A stretch of DNA of 64,000 nucleotides from Archangium lipolyticum (GCF_024623785.1 NZ_JANKBZ010000010.1:62001-126000); one strand, 5' to 3'; counted from the first letter of the stretch, positions 18,478 through 27,157 are shown. Translations and numbers: made by a program. The notes: a model not told the origin generated them from the letters alone.

Positions 18478-19569
18478 ATGTCCAGCATCCTCGACAGCCT
18501 GCCGGTCCTCTACCGCGACCTGTTCCCCGACTTCTTCCAGAAGGAGATTCCCGTCGAGACGAAGGCCACGTGCGCCTCGTGCGCCATGTGCCAGACCTCG
18601 GGCCCGGGAACCGTCGAGTCCGTGGATGGGGTGAGCCGGCTGTTCCGGCCGGACACCAAGTGCTGCACCTACTACCCCAAGCTGCCGAACTACCTGGTGG
18701 GCGCGCTCCTGTCGGACGCGCGGGACGAGCTGGACGAGGGGCGGCGGCGCGTGGAGGAGAAGATCGCCAGCCGCGTGGGCGTGACGCCGCAGTGGGTGAG
18801 GCCCTCGGCGCGGTACAACCTGCTGTATCGCAACTCGCGGCAGTTCTTCGGCCGGGCGGCGTCCATGCGCTGTCCGTACTACGAGCTGGAGCAGGGGGGC
18901 TGCACCATCTGGCCCTACCGCGAGGCGGTGTGCTCCACGTTCTATTGCAAGTACGTGGCGGGGGCCGACGGGCGGAAGTTCTGGATGACGCTCAAGACGT
19001 ACCTGGCGCTCGCGGAGATCCAGCTCTCGCGCTACGCCGTGCTCCAGTTGATGCCCGAGTTCATCCTGGCCGGGAAGGACAAGCCGGACCTGTCGGAGAC
19101 GCCGACCGTCGAGGACCTCGACGACAAGCCGCTGGCGGCGAAGGAGTACGCGGCGCTGTGGAGCCGGTGGGCGGGCCGTGAGGGCGAGTTCTACCGGGGT
19201 TGCTTCGACATCGTCCGGGGCCTGTCCGCGGAGCAGATGGAGAAGATCATGGGGCTCGATGGAGTCATCGAGCTGAAGGTGTTGGAGAAGAGCCACCGGG
19301 ACGCGGTCGCGCCCGCGCTGCCGAAGGTGCTCAAGCTCAACCCCGAGGCCACCGTGAAGTGGCTCCCGGATGGGAGCGTCGCGCTGGGGGCCTACAGCGA
19401 GTACGACGCCGTCGCGCTGCCGGGGATTGCCTACGGACTGCTCGTGGAGTTCACGGGCCGGGAGCCCGTCGAGGCGGTGCGCCAGCGCCTGCGCCAGGAG
19501 AAGCAGGCGGACCTCCACGAGGACATCCTGCTGGAGCTCTACCGGCACCGGATCCTCATGGAGGCCTGA
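18478..19569 (+). CDS. Cys-rich YkgJ-like (putative metal/Fe-S cluster) protein
   Basis: A 363-residue soluble protein with a Cys cluster near the N-terminus (CASCAMC, then DTKCCTYYPKLPNYLVGALL) and a second one around residues 130-160 (MRCPYYE, GGCTIWPYREAVCSTFYCKY). The pattern is typical of the CxxxCxxC zinc/iron-cluster family (YkgJ-like) found in several myxobacterial hypothetical proteins. The remainder is helical and unassigned. ATG at 18478 has CCCGAGGAA upstream. It has its own transcription unit between the divergent RdgC-like pair and the toxin-stub/Imm52 locus. Bound metal and function are unknown. Confidence 0.8.
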   Translation: MSSILDSLPVLYRDLFPDFFQKEIPVETKATCASCAMCQTSGPGTVESVDGVSRLFRPDTKCCTYYPKLPNYLVGALLSDARDELDEGRRRVEEKIASRVGVTPQWVRPSARYNLLYRNSRQFFGRAASMRCPYYELEQGGCTIWPYREAVCSTFYCKYVAGADGRKFWMTLKTYLALAEIQLSRYAVLQLMPEFILAGKDKPDLSETPTVEDLDDKPLAAKEYAALWSRWAGREGEFYRGCFDIVRGLSAEQMEKIMGLDGVIELKVLEKSHRDAVAPALPKVLKLNPEATVKWLPDGSVALGAYSEYDAVALPGIAYGLLVEFTGREPVEAVRQRLRQEKQADLHEDILLELYRHRILMEA

Positions 19570-19581
19570 GCGGCTGGACGC

Positions 19582-19719
19582 ATGGGCCTGCTGGGTTCAC
19601 GTGAGGGGCCGCGCCCGACTCCGGGCCTCTTTTTCCTGATGGCGCTGGTGTTGCTGGGGGGTTGCGCCACGGGCCGTGCGCCCACGCGGCCGGATTCTCC
19701 TGTCTGGGTAGCTCGGTGA
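19582..19719 (+). pseudogene. lipoprotein signal-peptide stub, likely remnant of a SitA/Tox-REase-type toxin
   Basis: A 45-codon frame encoding little more than a lipoprotein signal: FFLMALVLLGGC (lipobox LLGGC) and then ATGRAPTRPDSPVWVAR and a stop. An internal ATG at 19639 gives a 26-residue version starting right at the hydrophobic stretch. In myxobacteria, Imm52 genes commonly follow lipoprotein toxins, and the SitA/SitI cassettes of Myxococcus xanthus are lipoprotein toxins with cognate immunity. The stub ends four residues after a mature N-terminus-like SPVW and its stop overlaps the ribosome site of the Imm52 gene. I infer that the toxin body has been deleted or never rejoined; it could alternatively be a tiny genuine lipoprotein. 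Confidence 0.5.
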
Positions 19720-19728
19720 GGAGTACGC

Positions 19729-20472
19729 ATGCAGGAGCGGTACTACGTAGGGGCGTATTGGGGACCTCGCCAGGAGACAGCGTTGGAGTGTGCCCAGCGC
19801 GCGGAATTGTTCTTTCGCATGCTGGCGCGGTGTGACCCCTCTTTTACGCAATGGTACAGGGCGGGTCGTGGCTTCCCCCGCGAGCTGCCGGGCTACCCGG
19901 TTCCGCTAGATGTGAAGGAATTGGAGAAGCTCCTGCTGAACAGCAGGAATCGCACGGATGTTGGCAAGAAGGTTATCGAGGATCTGGGGTTCAGCCGGAT
20001 CCTGTGGAATGCCAAGAAGGCCGCTACCGAAATCCATCTGTCTTGCGGCAAATACTCGCCGTGGGGCGGGCCCAATGTGTGCCTGCTCTATCCCACTCTC
20101 GAGAGCGAGGTGCGGGAGCGCCTGCTGCGCGCACCCGTGCTGACAGGGGTGCTCACCAGCATGGTCAAGGCGTGGGACCCCGACTTCGCCATGGTCACTT
20201 CGGGCGAGATGGTGAGCCTCGTCGAGAAGCGGAAGCAGAAGTGGGAGGTGAGGATGGGCTGGTTGACGTACCTGTCGCGCCGGCTGGGTACGCTGCCGCC
20301 GCTGCCCGCGCCCGTGCGCATCGAGCCGGTGGACGAGTTGGGGTGGCTCCTCGTCCTCTCTCCTGAAACCATGACGGCGAGCAACCCCGAGCACGTGGCG
20401 TTCACCGCTCACGTGCGCGAACTGTTGGACCGCGCGGGTCTCATCGCGCTTCCGGATCCGGCGGCTCCGTAG
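19729..20472 (+). CDS. Imm52-family immunity protein (orphan)
   Basis: 247 residues starting MQERYYVGAYWGPRQETALE, the characteristic YYVGAYWGPR opening of Imm52 proteins, followed by a conserved-looking core: CAQRAELFFRMLARCDPSF, QWYRAGRG, LGFSRILWNAKK and GPNVCLLYPT. Imm52 proteins neutralise polymorphic toxins, often of the Tox-REase-5 type, and act in the cytoplasm. GAGGAG lies seven bases before the ATG. The first third uses noticeably more A/T-rich codons than the neighbours, consistent with horizontal acquisition. The expected toxin gene upstream is reduced to a signal-peptide stub, so this looks like a retained protection gene. Its 3' end overlaps the convergent Ap4A phosphorylase gene by 32 bases. 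Confidence 0.82.
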   Translation: MQERYYVGAYWGPRQETALECAQRAELFFRMLARCDPSFTQWYRAGRGFPRELPGYPVPLDVKELEKLLLNSRNRTDVGKKVIEDLGFSRILWNAKKAATEIHLSCGKYSPWGGPNVCLLYPTLESEVRERLLRAPVLTGVLTSMVKAWDPDFAMVTSGEMVSLVEKRKQKWEVRMGWLTYLSRRLGTLPPLPAPVRIEPVDELGWLLVLSPETMTASNPEHVAFTAHVRELLDRAGLIALPDPAAP

Positions 20473-21355
20473 ACGCGGGCCGCGACACCTGCCGCAGCAG
20501 CTCCAGCGGGCCGAGGGCCCCGACCTGCTGCATCTGCTCCTGCGTCTTGACGAGCAGCGAGCCGGCGAAACCCAGGGCGTTGACGTTGATGCCGTGGGCC
20601 TCGGCGCGCGGCCTGGGCACCAGCAGCATCCAGTCCCGCGTGGCGAGCAGGTTGTACGGAGACAGCTCCTGCTTCATTCCCAGCGTGCCTCTCAGCGCCT
20701 CGTAGGCCTCCAGCATCCGTGCCGCGTCCTCGCCGGGCACACCCTCCCAGCGCCCGAGGCCCGTCACCGCGTGGGCGAAGCCCAGGGCCGGCACCGTGGT
20801 GACGTGGCCCCGCGCGGGCGGCGGTGAGAGCAGCTTCTCCATCGGCGCGCGCAACCCCTCGGGGCCGAGCGGCGGCGTGAGCTGGAGGTGCTTGTGTCGC
20901 TGGCTGGCTCCGGACGTCTCGCCCGAGTTGTAGAAGGCCAGCCCGTCCAGTCCCTCCATGCAGAGCGCGAGCGCCTCGAAGTCGGCGAACGTGAGCGGCG
21001 ACTCCTGCTCCTCGAAGGCGCGCGTCACGATGAGCAGGTGGTGCTCGACGACGTTGAACTTGTTGAGCAGGCACAGGTGCGTGGGCGTGACATCCCCCAC
21101 CGTGAGGTCCGGCTCCGGGTTCTCGAAGGGATCGAACCCGGGGCGGGGCGGCTCCTGCTTCCGGCGCTCCTTGAGCTGCACCCGGCCGAGCACTCGCACC
21201 TGGAAGGGCACCCCGTGGTGCTCCACGGTGTGGCACTCGGTCGCGATCGGCTGGAGGGCGCCGGTGGCCAGCCCGTGCCGGGTCGTGCTGACCATCCGGG
21301 ACCACAGGTCCTCGGGACGCAGGGGCGGCCGATGAGAGGCGGGAGGCGTTTTCAT
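20441..21355 (-). CDS. Ap4A phosphorylase (ATP adenylyltransferase), HIT-like
   Basis: A 304-residue member of the Apa1/Apa2 family, which splits diadenosine tetraphosphate phosphorolytically to ATP and ADP. The catalytic HIT-like signature is QRHKHLQLTPPL; upstream, FNVVEHHLLIVTRAFEEQ is the conserved strand/helix of this family and FYNSGETSGASQ precedes the His triad. The C-terminal accessory domain contains SPYNLLATRDWMLLVPRP and GINVNALGFAGSLLVK, both typical. ATG at 21355 overlaps the stop of the acyl-CoA-binding protein gene by four bases, so the two are co-translated. It may influence stress alarmone (Ap4A) levels. Confidence 0.88.
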   Translation of the reverse strand: MKTPPASHRPPLRPEDLWSRMVSTTRHGLATGALQPIATECHTVEHHGVPFQVRVLGRVQLKERRKQEPPRPGFDPFENPEPDLTVGDVTPTHLCLLNKFNVVEHHLLIVTRAFEEQESPLTFADFEALALCMEGLDGLAFYNSGETSGASQRHKHLQLTPPLGPEGLRAPMEKLLSPPPARGHVTTVPALGFAHAVTGLGRWEGVPGEDAARMLEAYEALRGTLGMKQELSPYNLLATRDWMLLVPRPRAEAHGINVNALGFAGSLLVKTQEQMQQVGALGPLELLRQVSRPASTEPPDPEAR

Positions 21356-21618
21356 CGCGACGCAGATTGCAACAGCCGCTCCACCAGCGCCACGTACTGC
21401 TGCATGGCCGCCTCGCGCCCCAGGCCCTTGCGGCCCGCCCAGGCGTCGTACTTGGCGCGGCCCTTGATATCGAGCATCCCCGGGCGCTTGCCCTGGACGT
21501 CACCCTCGGTGGCCTGCTTGAAGAGCGAATACAGCTCCAGCAGCGAGTCGTTGGAGGGGCGGGTGGTGAGTGTCTTCACGCGCTCCTGCGCGGAGCGGAA
21601 GTCATCCTCGAGTGCCAT
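21352..21618 (-). CDS. acyl-CoA-binding protein (ACBP)
   Basis: An 88-residue four-helix acyl-CoA carrier. The diagnostic family elements are in place: DDFRSAQERVKTLTTRPSND, LLELYSLFKQATEGDV, the ACBP signature RPGMLDIKGRAKYDAWAG (lysines and tyrosine contacting CoA phosphate and adenine) and the last helix AAMQQYVALVERLL. Length equals eukaryotic ACBP (86-90). Stand-alone ACBPs are common in eukaryotes and sporadic in bacteria, mostly in larger genomes with heavy lipid metabolism. It lies in a tight leftward run between a 329-residue hypothetical gene and the Ap4A phosphorylase, with ATGA overlap to the latter. Confidence 0.93.
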   Translation of the reverse strand: MALEDDFRSAQERVKTLTTRPSNDSLLELYSLFKQATEGDVQGKRPGMLDIKGRAKYDAWAGRKGLGREAAMQQYVALVERLLQSASR

Positions 21619-21650
21619 GGTGTGTCTCCTGGTTTCGCAACGGGGTGGCC

Positions 21651-22640
21651 TTACTTCACCTGTGTCAGCTCTTCCAGCCAGCGCGCGAAGGGCTCCGAGG
21701 CCACCACCGGCGCCAGTCGCCCGCGCAGCGACTCCCGGCCGAGCTTCTGGAAGGTCTCGAGCAGGCCGAGTGTCCCGAGCACCTCGCGCACCGGGCGCTT
21801 GCCGTCCCGCTCCATCGCGCGGGTGAGCCAGCCCTCCAGCTCCGCGGTGACGTCCCTGGAGCCCAGCCACTGGGAGAGCGCCTTGCGCACCACCGCCGCG
21901 CCGCCGGGAACGTCCGCGCGCGACAGCTCGCGCCCGAACCGCTCCAGGGGCAGGCCCAGGATTCCGTCCAGGATGGCCACGCGCATCTCCGCCTGCTCCG
22001 AAGCCCGGCCCGGATCGCTCAGCGCGTCGGCGAGCTGCTGGAAGATGCCGGTCAGCGCCGAGTCGGTGAAGTCGCGGGCGCGCTTCTCCACCTGGCGTTC
22101 GATCTCATCGGAGAGCGCGCTGGCGATGCCACCCAGCGCCCCTCCCGAGCCCTTCGCCTGCTCGGCCGCGAGCTTCGCCAGGCCGGAGAAGCCCTTGGCG
22201 ATGCGGTTCTCCGTCACGGGGGCGCTCACCTTGCGGCTGAACTCGATGAGCACGTTGAGCAGCAGCCCGCGCGCCAGGGCGCGCACGGGGGGCCGGTCCA
22301 GCACCGCGAGCACCATCGCGCGGTCCGGCGAGTAACGGCGCGAGGCGAGCTCCGCCAACCCCTTGGCGAGCTCCGGGGGCACGGCCTCGCGCACGGTCCG
22401 CTTCTCCTGGGTGAGCTGGAGGTGGAGGTGCTCGAGGGCGGAGGCGAGCTCCCGATCGGCGGTATCGGAGGCGAGCCACCCCTCGAGGGCGGCCTTCAGC
22501 GCGCGCGCCAGCAGGGGAGGGGGGAAGAGCGTCTCGAGCGGCTGGGACAGCTCGTGCTCCACGACGAGCGCGGCGAGGCGATCCAGCGGGCCATCGGGAG
22601 AGGCGTCCTGGAGTCGAGCGAGGAGGTCCTGGGTATTCAT
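21651..22640 (-). CDS. hypothetical helical protein
   Basis: A 329-residue, mostly alpha-helical protein without recognisable domain, signal peptide or clear membrane span. Apparent repeats of leucine-rich helices (LLARALKAALEGWL, GLLLNVLIEFSRKV, GLLETFQKLGRESL) suggest an all-helical scaffold; a Gly/Ala segment (GSGGALGGIASALSDEI) could be amphipathic. ATG at 22640 is chosen over the longer frame to 22667, since it follows AT-richer non-coding sequence and starts MNTQDLLARL. It sits 36 bases after the permease gene and 32 bases before ACBP on the same strand, so it is probably in their operon. No function proposed. Confidence 0.75.
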   Translation of the reverse strand: MNTQDLLARLQDASPDGPLDRLAALVVEHELSQPLETLFPPPLLARALKAALEGWLASDTADRELASALEHLHLQLTQEKRTVREAVPPELAKGLAELASRRYSPDRAMVLAVLDRPPVRALARGLLLNVLIEFSRKVSAPVTENRIAKGFSGLAKLAAEQAKGSGGALGGIASALSDEIERQVEKRARDFTDSALTGIFQQLADALSDPGRASEQAEMRVAILDGILGLPLERFGRELSRADVPGGAAVVRKALSQWLGSRDVTAELEGWLTRAMERDGKRPVREVLGTLGLLETFQKLGRESLRGRLAPVVASEPFARWLEELTQVK

Positions 22641-22676
22641 GGGCGTGTGCGATCTACCATCAACCATTCAACGGTT

Positions 22677-24173
22677 TCAGAGCGGTCCGCCGAGGTCGGC
22701 CGGTGGTGGCTCGGAGGGGGTTGTCTCTCCACGCGCGAGGCGCGAGTGCTTGTGGCCATAGCCGAAGTAGATGAGGAGCCCGAGCGCCATCCAGCCGAGC
22801 AGCCGCAGCCACGTCGCCACCCCCAGGCCCACCATGAGGGTTCCGCAGGTGAGGACGCCGAGGATGGGCACCACGGGCTTGAACGGGGTGCGGAAGGGCC
22901 GGGGAAGGTCCGGCCGCCGGTAGTGCAACAGGAGGATGCCCCCGCAGACGACGATGAAGGCGAACAGGGTACCGATGGAGACCAGCTCCCCCAGCAGGCC
23001 GATGGGGAACAGCCCCGCCACCGCCATGGACACCACGCCGGTGATGAGGGTGGCGATGTAGGGGGTGTGGAAGCGCGGGTGCACGCGGCCGAAGAAGTGG
23101 GGGAGCAGGCCGTCGCGCGCCATGGCGTAGAAGATGCGCGGCTGTCCCATCAGCATGACGAGCACCACCGAGGCCAGTCCGGCGATGGCGCCCAGGCTGA
23201 CGATGGGCCTCAGCCAGGACAGCGCGGGCCCCGCGCGGGCGATGGCCACGTACACGGGCTCGGCCACGTTGAGGGTGTGGTAGGGCGTAAGGCCCGTCAG
23301 CACCAGCGACATCAGGACGTACAGCAGGGTGCAGATGGCCAGCGAGCCCAGGATGCCGACGGGCAGATCCTTCTGCGGGTTGCGCGTCTCCTGCGCGGTG
23401 GTGGAGACCGCGTCGAAGCCGATGTAGGCGAAGAAGATGATGCCCGCCCCCGACAGCACTCCGCTCCAGCCGAACTGGCCGAACTTCCCCGTGTTCTCCG
23501 GCAGGAAGGGCGTCCAGTTGGCGGGCTCCACGTAGAACGCGCCGAAGCCGACGACGAGCAGGACGACGCCCACCTTCAGGAAGACGATGATGTTGTTGAT
23601 GCGCGCCGACTCGCGGATGCCGATGACGAGCACCCCCGTGAGGAGCGCCACCAGCAGCACGGCTGGCAGGTTGATGATGGCTCCGGTGGCGTGGAACAGG
23701 TGCCCGCCCGGCTCCACGTCGAAGGGGGCGCTCGTCAGCTCCGGCGGCAGTTGCAAGTGCAGGTAGTCACGCAGGAAGGCGGTGAAGTAGCCGGACCAGC
23801 CCACCGCCACGGCCGAGGAGGCGAAAAGGTACTCGAGCATGAGATCCCACCCGATGAGCCAGGCGACCAGCTCTCCGAGGGTGGCGTAGCCATAGGTGTA
23901 GGCGCTGCCAGCCACGGGGATCATCGCCGCGAACTCGGCGTAGCACAGCCCCGCGAAGAGGCAGCCCACTCCCGCCAGCACGAAGGACAGGACGATGGCG
24001 GGCCCCGCGTGTTGCGCCGCCGCCGTGCCCGTCACCACGAAGATGCCCGCGCCGATGATGGCGCCTACTCCCAGCAGCATCAGGTGGACGCCACTGAGCG
24101 TGCGGTGCAGCTCGTGCGTCTGTCCTTCCTCACCTCGCAGCTGGGCAATGCTCTTCTTCGACCAGATGCCCAT
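22677..24173 (-). CDS. APC-family amino acid permease (cationic-amino-acid-transporter-like)
   Basis: A 498-residue inner-membrane transporter with about 12-13 membrane segments. Helix 1 carries the APC substrate-binding signature [18 protein letters not shown]; helix 3 region [19 protein letters not shown] is the conserved APC block; helix 6 is [16 protein letters not shown], typical of the CAT (YhdG/YfnA-like) subfamily, and [18 protein letters not shown] is the next conserved loop. Amino-acid specificity cannot be told. ATG at 24173 is used; an in-frame GTG at 24182 is possible. It heads a leftward run with the helical hypothetical, ACBP and Ap4A phosphorylase genes. Confidence 0.93.
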   Translation of the reverse strand: MGIWSKKSIAQLRGEEGQTHELHRTLSGVHLMLLGVGAIIGAGIFVVTGTAAAQHAGPAIVLSFVLAGVGCLFAGLCYAEFAAMIPVAGSAYTYGYATLGELVAWLIGWDLMLEYLFASSAVAVGWSGYFTAFLRDYLHLQLPPELTSAPFDVEPGGHLFHATGAIINLPAVLLVALLTGVLVIGIRESARINNIIVFLKVGVVLLVVGFGAFYVEPANWTPFLPENTGKFGQFGWSGVLSGAGIIFFAYIGFDAVSTTAQETRNPQKDLPVGILGSLAICTLLYVLMSLVLTGLTPYHTLNVAEPVYVAIARAGPALSWLRPIVSLGAIAGLASVVLVMLMGQPRIFYAMARDGLLPHFFGRVHPRFHTPYIATLITGVVSMAVAGLFPIGLLGELVSIGTLFAFIVVCGGILLLHYRRPDLPRPFRTPFKPVVPILGVLTCGTLMVGLGVATWLRLLGWMALGLLIYFGYGHKHSRLARGETTPSEPPPADLGGPL

Positions 24174-24314
24174 GGGCGGCACTCAACCCCGCTTTTCCCT
24201 CTCACGAAAGGAGAAACGGGCCGCCGCCTTCATCCAGGTTTCTGCATGACATTTCCGTGCCCCATGAAGGGTTGTACGCGCGGACTCTTTGCCGACGTGC
24301 TACAAGGGCTCCCG

Positions 24315-24620
24315 GTGCTTCGGATCTGGTTCTTCCTCTCGCTGCTGCTGTTCGCCCCGGTAGGGGGTGGCCTGGTGCCGCCCGCCAGTCCGGGGGTCGT
24401 GTGCACGCAGCGCTGCGAGGATGATGACGAGCGCGGGCAGTGCGCTCCGGATTGTCTCGATTGCACCTGCTGCTCCCACCTGCGCCAGGTCGTCCTGACG
24501 CCCACCCTCTCGAGCCTCCCGAGGGCTCCGAGGCCTCCTCCCGTCGAGCACGAAGAGGACGAGCCCACCTCCGTCGAGGTGGGGGACATCCTGCACATTC
24601 CAATAGTCGCCCTCGCGTAA
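24315..24620 (+). CDS. small secreted Cys-rich protein heading RND system 1
   Basis: About 101 residues. A hydrophobic segment (IWFFLSLLLFAPVGGGLVPP) acts as signal peptide or anchor. The mature part is cysteine-dense: VVCTQRCEDDD...CAPDCLDCTCCSH, seven cysteines and a histidine within about 30 residues, followed by a Pro/Glu tail. GTG at 24315 with AAGGG upstream is preferred; ATGs at 24246 and 24264 in the same frame would add an extra N-terminus. It lies 42 bases before czcC and probably opens the operon. The metal- or disulfide-binding role is inferred from composition and context; the family is unnamed to me. Confidence 0.65.
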   Translation: MLRIWFFLSLLLFAPVGGGLVPPASPGVVCTQRCEDDDERGQCAPDCLDCTCCSHLRQVVLTPTLSSLPRAPRPPPVEHEEDEPTSVEVGDILHIPIVALA

Positions 24621-24662
24621 GGCCCTGTCCGTCTCCCTGCCTCGAGCGCCATCGGGAGAGGT

Positions 24663-25958
24663 GTGCCCCGGTTTTCCCCGGTGCCGCCTCGTCCCCGACG
24701 CTCGCCTTCATTCGCGAGGTTCTTTGTGTTCCATCGTCTGACGACGGCGGCCCTCGGGCTCGCCGCCGTGCTGCTCTGTCCGCGTCCGGGTGCGGCCCAA
24801 CCCGTGTCCGAGCTCACCCTGGAGGAGGCCCTGGCCCTGGCCCGCCAGCGCGCCCCCGCCCTGCTGGAGGCCGCTGGCCGCGTGGCCGAGGCGCGAGGGC
24901 CCGTCGCGGGTGCCTCGCCGCTGTTGCATGGCAATCCCACGTTGGAGGTCGAAGCGGGCCCCCGCACCCAGGCCACCGGAGCGCGGGCTCTGGATGTCGC
25001 GGTAGGGCTTGCTCAGCCCATCGAGTTGGGCGGGAAGCGGGGGGCGCGCCTCGATGCGGCTCGTGCCGGCCTCGCCCGGGAGACGGCCCTCCAGCAGGAC
25101 ACGGAGCTGCGGGTGCTCGGAGAGGTGGCGGGCACCTTCCTGCGGGCATTGCATGCCCGGGAGCGGCTGCGCCTGGCGCGAGAGGCGGAAGCGGCCGCCC
25201 GGGACGTCTCCCAGTCCACCCAGCGGCGCTTCGAGGCCGGGGACGTGCCCGTGGTGGACGTCAACGTGGCGCGCGTGGCCCTGGCCCGGGCCCGGGCGGA
25301 CGCGGCGAGCGCCGAGGGAGACGAGGCGGCACTCCTCGGGGAGTTGAGCGGGCTGCTCGGCCTGCCCGTGGAGGCCCCCCTGGGTGTGCGCGGTGAGCTG
25401 AGCGCCCTGGCCTCCCGGTCCGAGGAGCTTCCGCCCACCCCCCCGGAGCGTCCGGACATCGCCGCCCTCGAGGCGGAGCTGGAGGAGGCGAGGGCCGAGC
25501 GGCGCCTGGGAGAAGGCTCCGCGTGGCCCGATCTCAACGTGGGGGTGCGCTACGAGCAGGAGGGGGATGAGCGTGTGCTCCTCGGCGCGCTGGGCGTGTC
25601 CCTGCCGCTCTTCGCCCGGGGGCAGTCCGCCCGGGTGACGGGAGAGGCCCGGGTGCGGCGTCTCCAGTTGGCCCTGGAGGCCGCCCGCCGGGGGCGGTCC
25701 GTCCAGGTGCGCACCGCCCTCGCCCGGTACCACAAGGAGCGCGAGGCGGTGGAGTTGCTGGAGCGCGAGGCCCTCCCGCTGCTCGCGGACAACGAGCAAC
25801 TGGCGCGCAAGTCCTACGAGGCCGGGGAGATGGGGCTGGCCGAGTTCCTCCTCGTGCGCCGTGATGTCCTCGAGGCCCGCGCCGATTACCTCGACCGCCT
25901 CCTGCGAGCCGCCCTCTCCCGTGTCCACCTCGCCGTCCAGGCCGGAGTCCTTCGATGA
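24663..25958 (+). CDS. outer membrane efflux protein, CzcC/TolC family (system 1)
   Basis: A 431-residue TolC-fold protein with an N-terminal secretion signal (LTTAALGLAAVLL...GAAQ). Two OEP repeats are recognisable: ELTLEEALALARQRAPALLE with the long helix RLRLAREAEAAARDVSQ, and EAVELLEREALPLLADNEQL with SYEAGEMGLAEFLLVRRDVL, the classic Y-x-x-G-x...LLxxRR pattern. VGLAQPIELGGKRGARLDAA is the conserved beta-barrel entry seen in CzcC. It forms the outer channel of the RND pump encoded next. GTG at 24663 follows GGGAGAG; its stop overlaps the czcB start (ATGA). Metal specificity cannot be decided. Confidence 0.9.
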   Translation: MPRFSPVPPRPRRSPSFARFFVFHRLTTAALGLAAVLLCPRPGAAQPVSELTLEEALALARQRAPALLEAAGRVAEARGPVAGASPLLHGNPTLEVEAGPRTQATGARALDVAVGLAQPIELGGKRGARLDAARAGLARETALQQDTELRVLGEVAGTFLRALHARERLRLAREAEAAARDVSQSTQRRFEAGDVPVVDVNVARVALARARADAASAEGDEAALLGELSGLLGLPVEAPLGVRGELSALASRSEELPPTPPERPDIAALEAELEEARAERRLGEGSAWPDLNVGVRYEQEGDERVLLGALGVSLPLFARGQSARVTGEARVRRLQLALEAARRGRSVQVRTALARYHKEREAVELLEREALPLLADNEQLARKSYEAGEMGLAEFLLVRRDVLEARADYLDRLLRAALSRVHLAVQAGVLR

Positions 25959-27145
25959 AGCCCCTCCACATCTTCCTGGTGTGTCTCCTCGGGGTCTGCG
26001 CCTGCAAGCGCGAGACGCCTCATCACGAGGAGGGACATGACCCCGAGCGGGAAACCCAGGCTCACGACCACCGTGAGGGCGAGGAAGAGACCCTCGTCCA
26101 CATCGACCCGGAGATGCTGAGGGATCTGCGCATCACCACGGCTCCGGTGCAGCAGCGCCCCGGTGGAGAAGGAGTCACCGCCCTGGGCGAGCTGGGGGTG
26201 AACGAGAACGCCTATGCCGAGGTGGCCTCGCCCATTCCCGCCCGGGTGCTCTCCCTGCAGGCCTCGCCGGGCCAGCAGGTGAAGAAGGGCCAGCCGCTCG
26301 TGGAGCTCCAGAGCCCCGAGCTGGGCAGGGCGCGCGCGGCCCTCCAGGCCGCCCAGGCCCGCGCCGGTGCCGCCCGGCAGGCGGCGGAGCGCAAGCGCAC
26401 CCTGGGGGCCGAGCGCATCGTGGCCGCGAAGGACGTGCAGGCCGCCGAGGCCGAAGCGGCCGCCGCCGAGGCGGAGGTGGCGGCGGCGCGCTCGGAGCTC
26501 CTGGCGCTCGGCGTGGATGAGCAGGAGGCGGCCCGGGGCAGGGCGGCCGCGGCATTCACCCTGCGCTCGCCCCTCGACGGCACTGTCATCGAGCGCGGCG
26601 CCGTGGTGGGGCAGGTGGCGGATCCCTCCCGGGCCCTCTTCCACATCGGAGACCTGTCGCGGCTGTGGCTCACCGTCCATGCCTTCGAGCGGGACGCGGT
26701 GCGCATTCCGCTCGGCGCCTCGGCACGTGCCTCCTTCGCCGCGCTTCCTGGCAGGGACTTCGCCGCGAAGGTGGGCTTCATCGGCCAGCGGGTGGACCCT
26801 GCCTCGCGCACCATCCCGGTGCGGCTGGAGGTGGACAACCCGGACGGACTGTTGAGGCCGGGCATGTCCGCCTCGGCCTTCATACCCCTGGGCGATTCGG
26901 GGACGCCCATGACCACCGTCCCGGCGGCGGCCCTCCAACGGCTGGAGGATGGCTGGTTCGCCTTCCTTCCCAAGGGTGATGGCACCTTCGAGCGGCGGGC
27001 GGTGGGGCGTGGCCGCACGCTCACGGGCGACGTGGAGGTGCTCTCGGGCCTGAAGGCTGGCGAGCTGGTGGTGGTGGAAGGGGCCTTCCTCCTGAAGGCC
27101 GAGGTAGAGAAGTCACGCGGAGGGGGCGAGCGCCATGAGCACTGA
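25955..27145 (+). CDS. RND periplasmic adaptor, CzcB/CusB type (system 1)
   Basis: A 396-residue membrane-fusion protein and likely lipoprotein: the start MKPLHIFLVCLLGVCACK has a short hydrophobic signal and lipobox cysteine. Next is a His/Asp-rich segment (HHEEGHDPERE, HDHREGEEE) of a kind that binds metal. The barrel-sandwich domain ARVLSLQASPGQQVKKGQPL with hairpin helices (AALQAAQARAGAARQ...) follows, then LRSPLDGTVIERGAVVGQVA, the beta-barrel domain and a membrane-proximal end. The C-terminus ends GGGERHEH. It links CzcC and CzcA in the periplasm. It overlaps czcC by four bases and precedes the pump by 12. Confidence 0.9.
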   Translation: MKPLHIFLVCLLGVCACKRETPHHEEGHDPERETQAHDHREGEEETLVHIDPEMLRDLRITTAPVQQRPGGEGVTALGELGVNENAYAEVASPIPARVLSLQASPGQQVKKGQPLVELQSPELGRARAALQAAQARAGAARQAAERKRTLGAERIVAAKDVQAAEAEAAAAEAEVAAARSELLALGVDEQEAARGRAAAAFTLRSPLDGTVIERGAVVGQVADPSRALFHIGDLSRLWLTVHAFERDAVRIPLGASARASFAALPGRDFAAKVGFIGQRVDPASRTIPVRLEVDNPDGLLRPGMSASAFIPLGDSGTPMTTVPAAALQRLEDGWFAFLPKGDGTFERRAVGRGRTLTGDVEVLSGLKAGELVVVEGAFLLKAEVEKSRGGGERHEH

Positions 27146-27157
27146 AGGGAGCCTCTC

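Noticed and set aside
17659-19548. 629-codon minus-strand frame continuing the RdgC-like gene upstream
   Set aside because: Only the first-half RdgC-like part (to 18318) has protein character; upstream it is antisense of the YkgJ-like gene.
19597-19636. GC-rich hairpin followed by five T, like an intrinsic terminator
   Set aside because: It is a plausible terminator for the Cys-rich gene (GCCCG/CGGGC arms, then TTTTT) but overlaps the stub frame; the small stem and the signal-peptide coding make the call uncertain, so it is not listed as a feature.
21570-24620. 1,016-codon plus-strand frame across the permease and ACBP region
   Set aside because: It is an antisense shadow of four supported minus-strand genes; only its last part (from about 24315) is a real gene.
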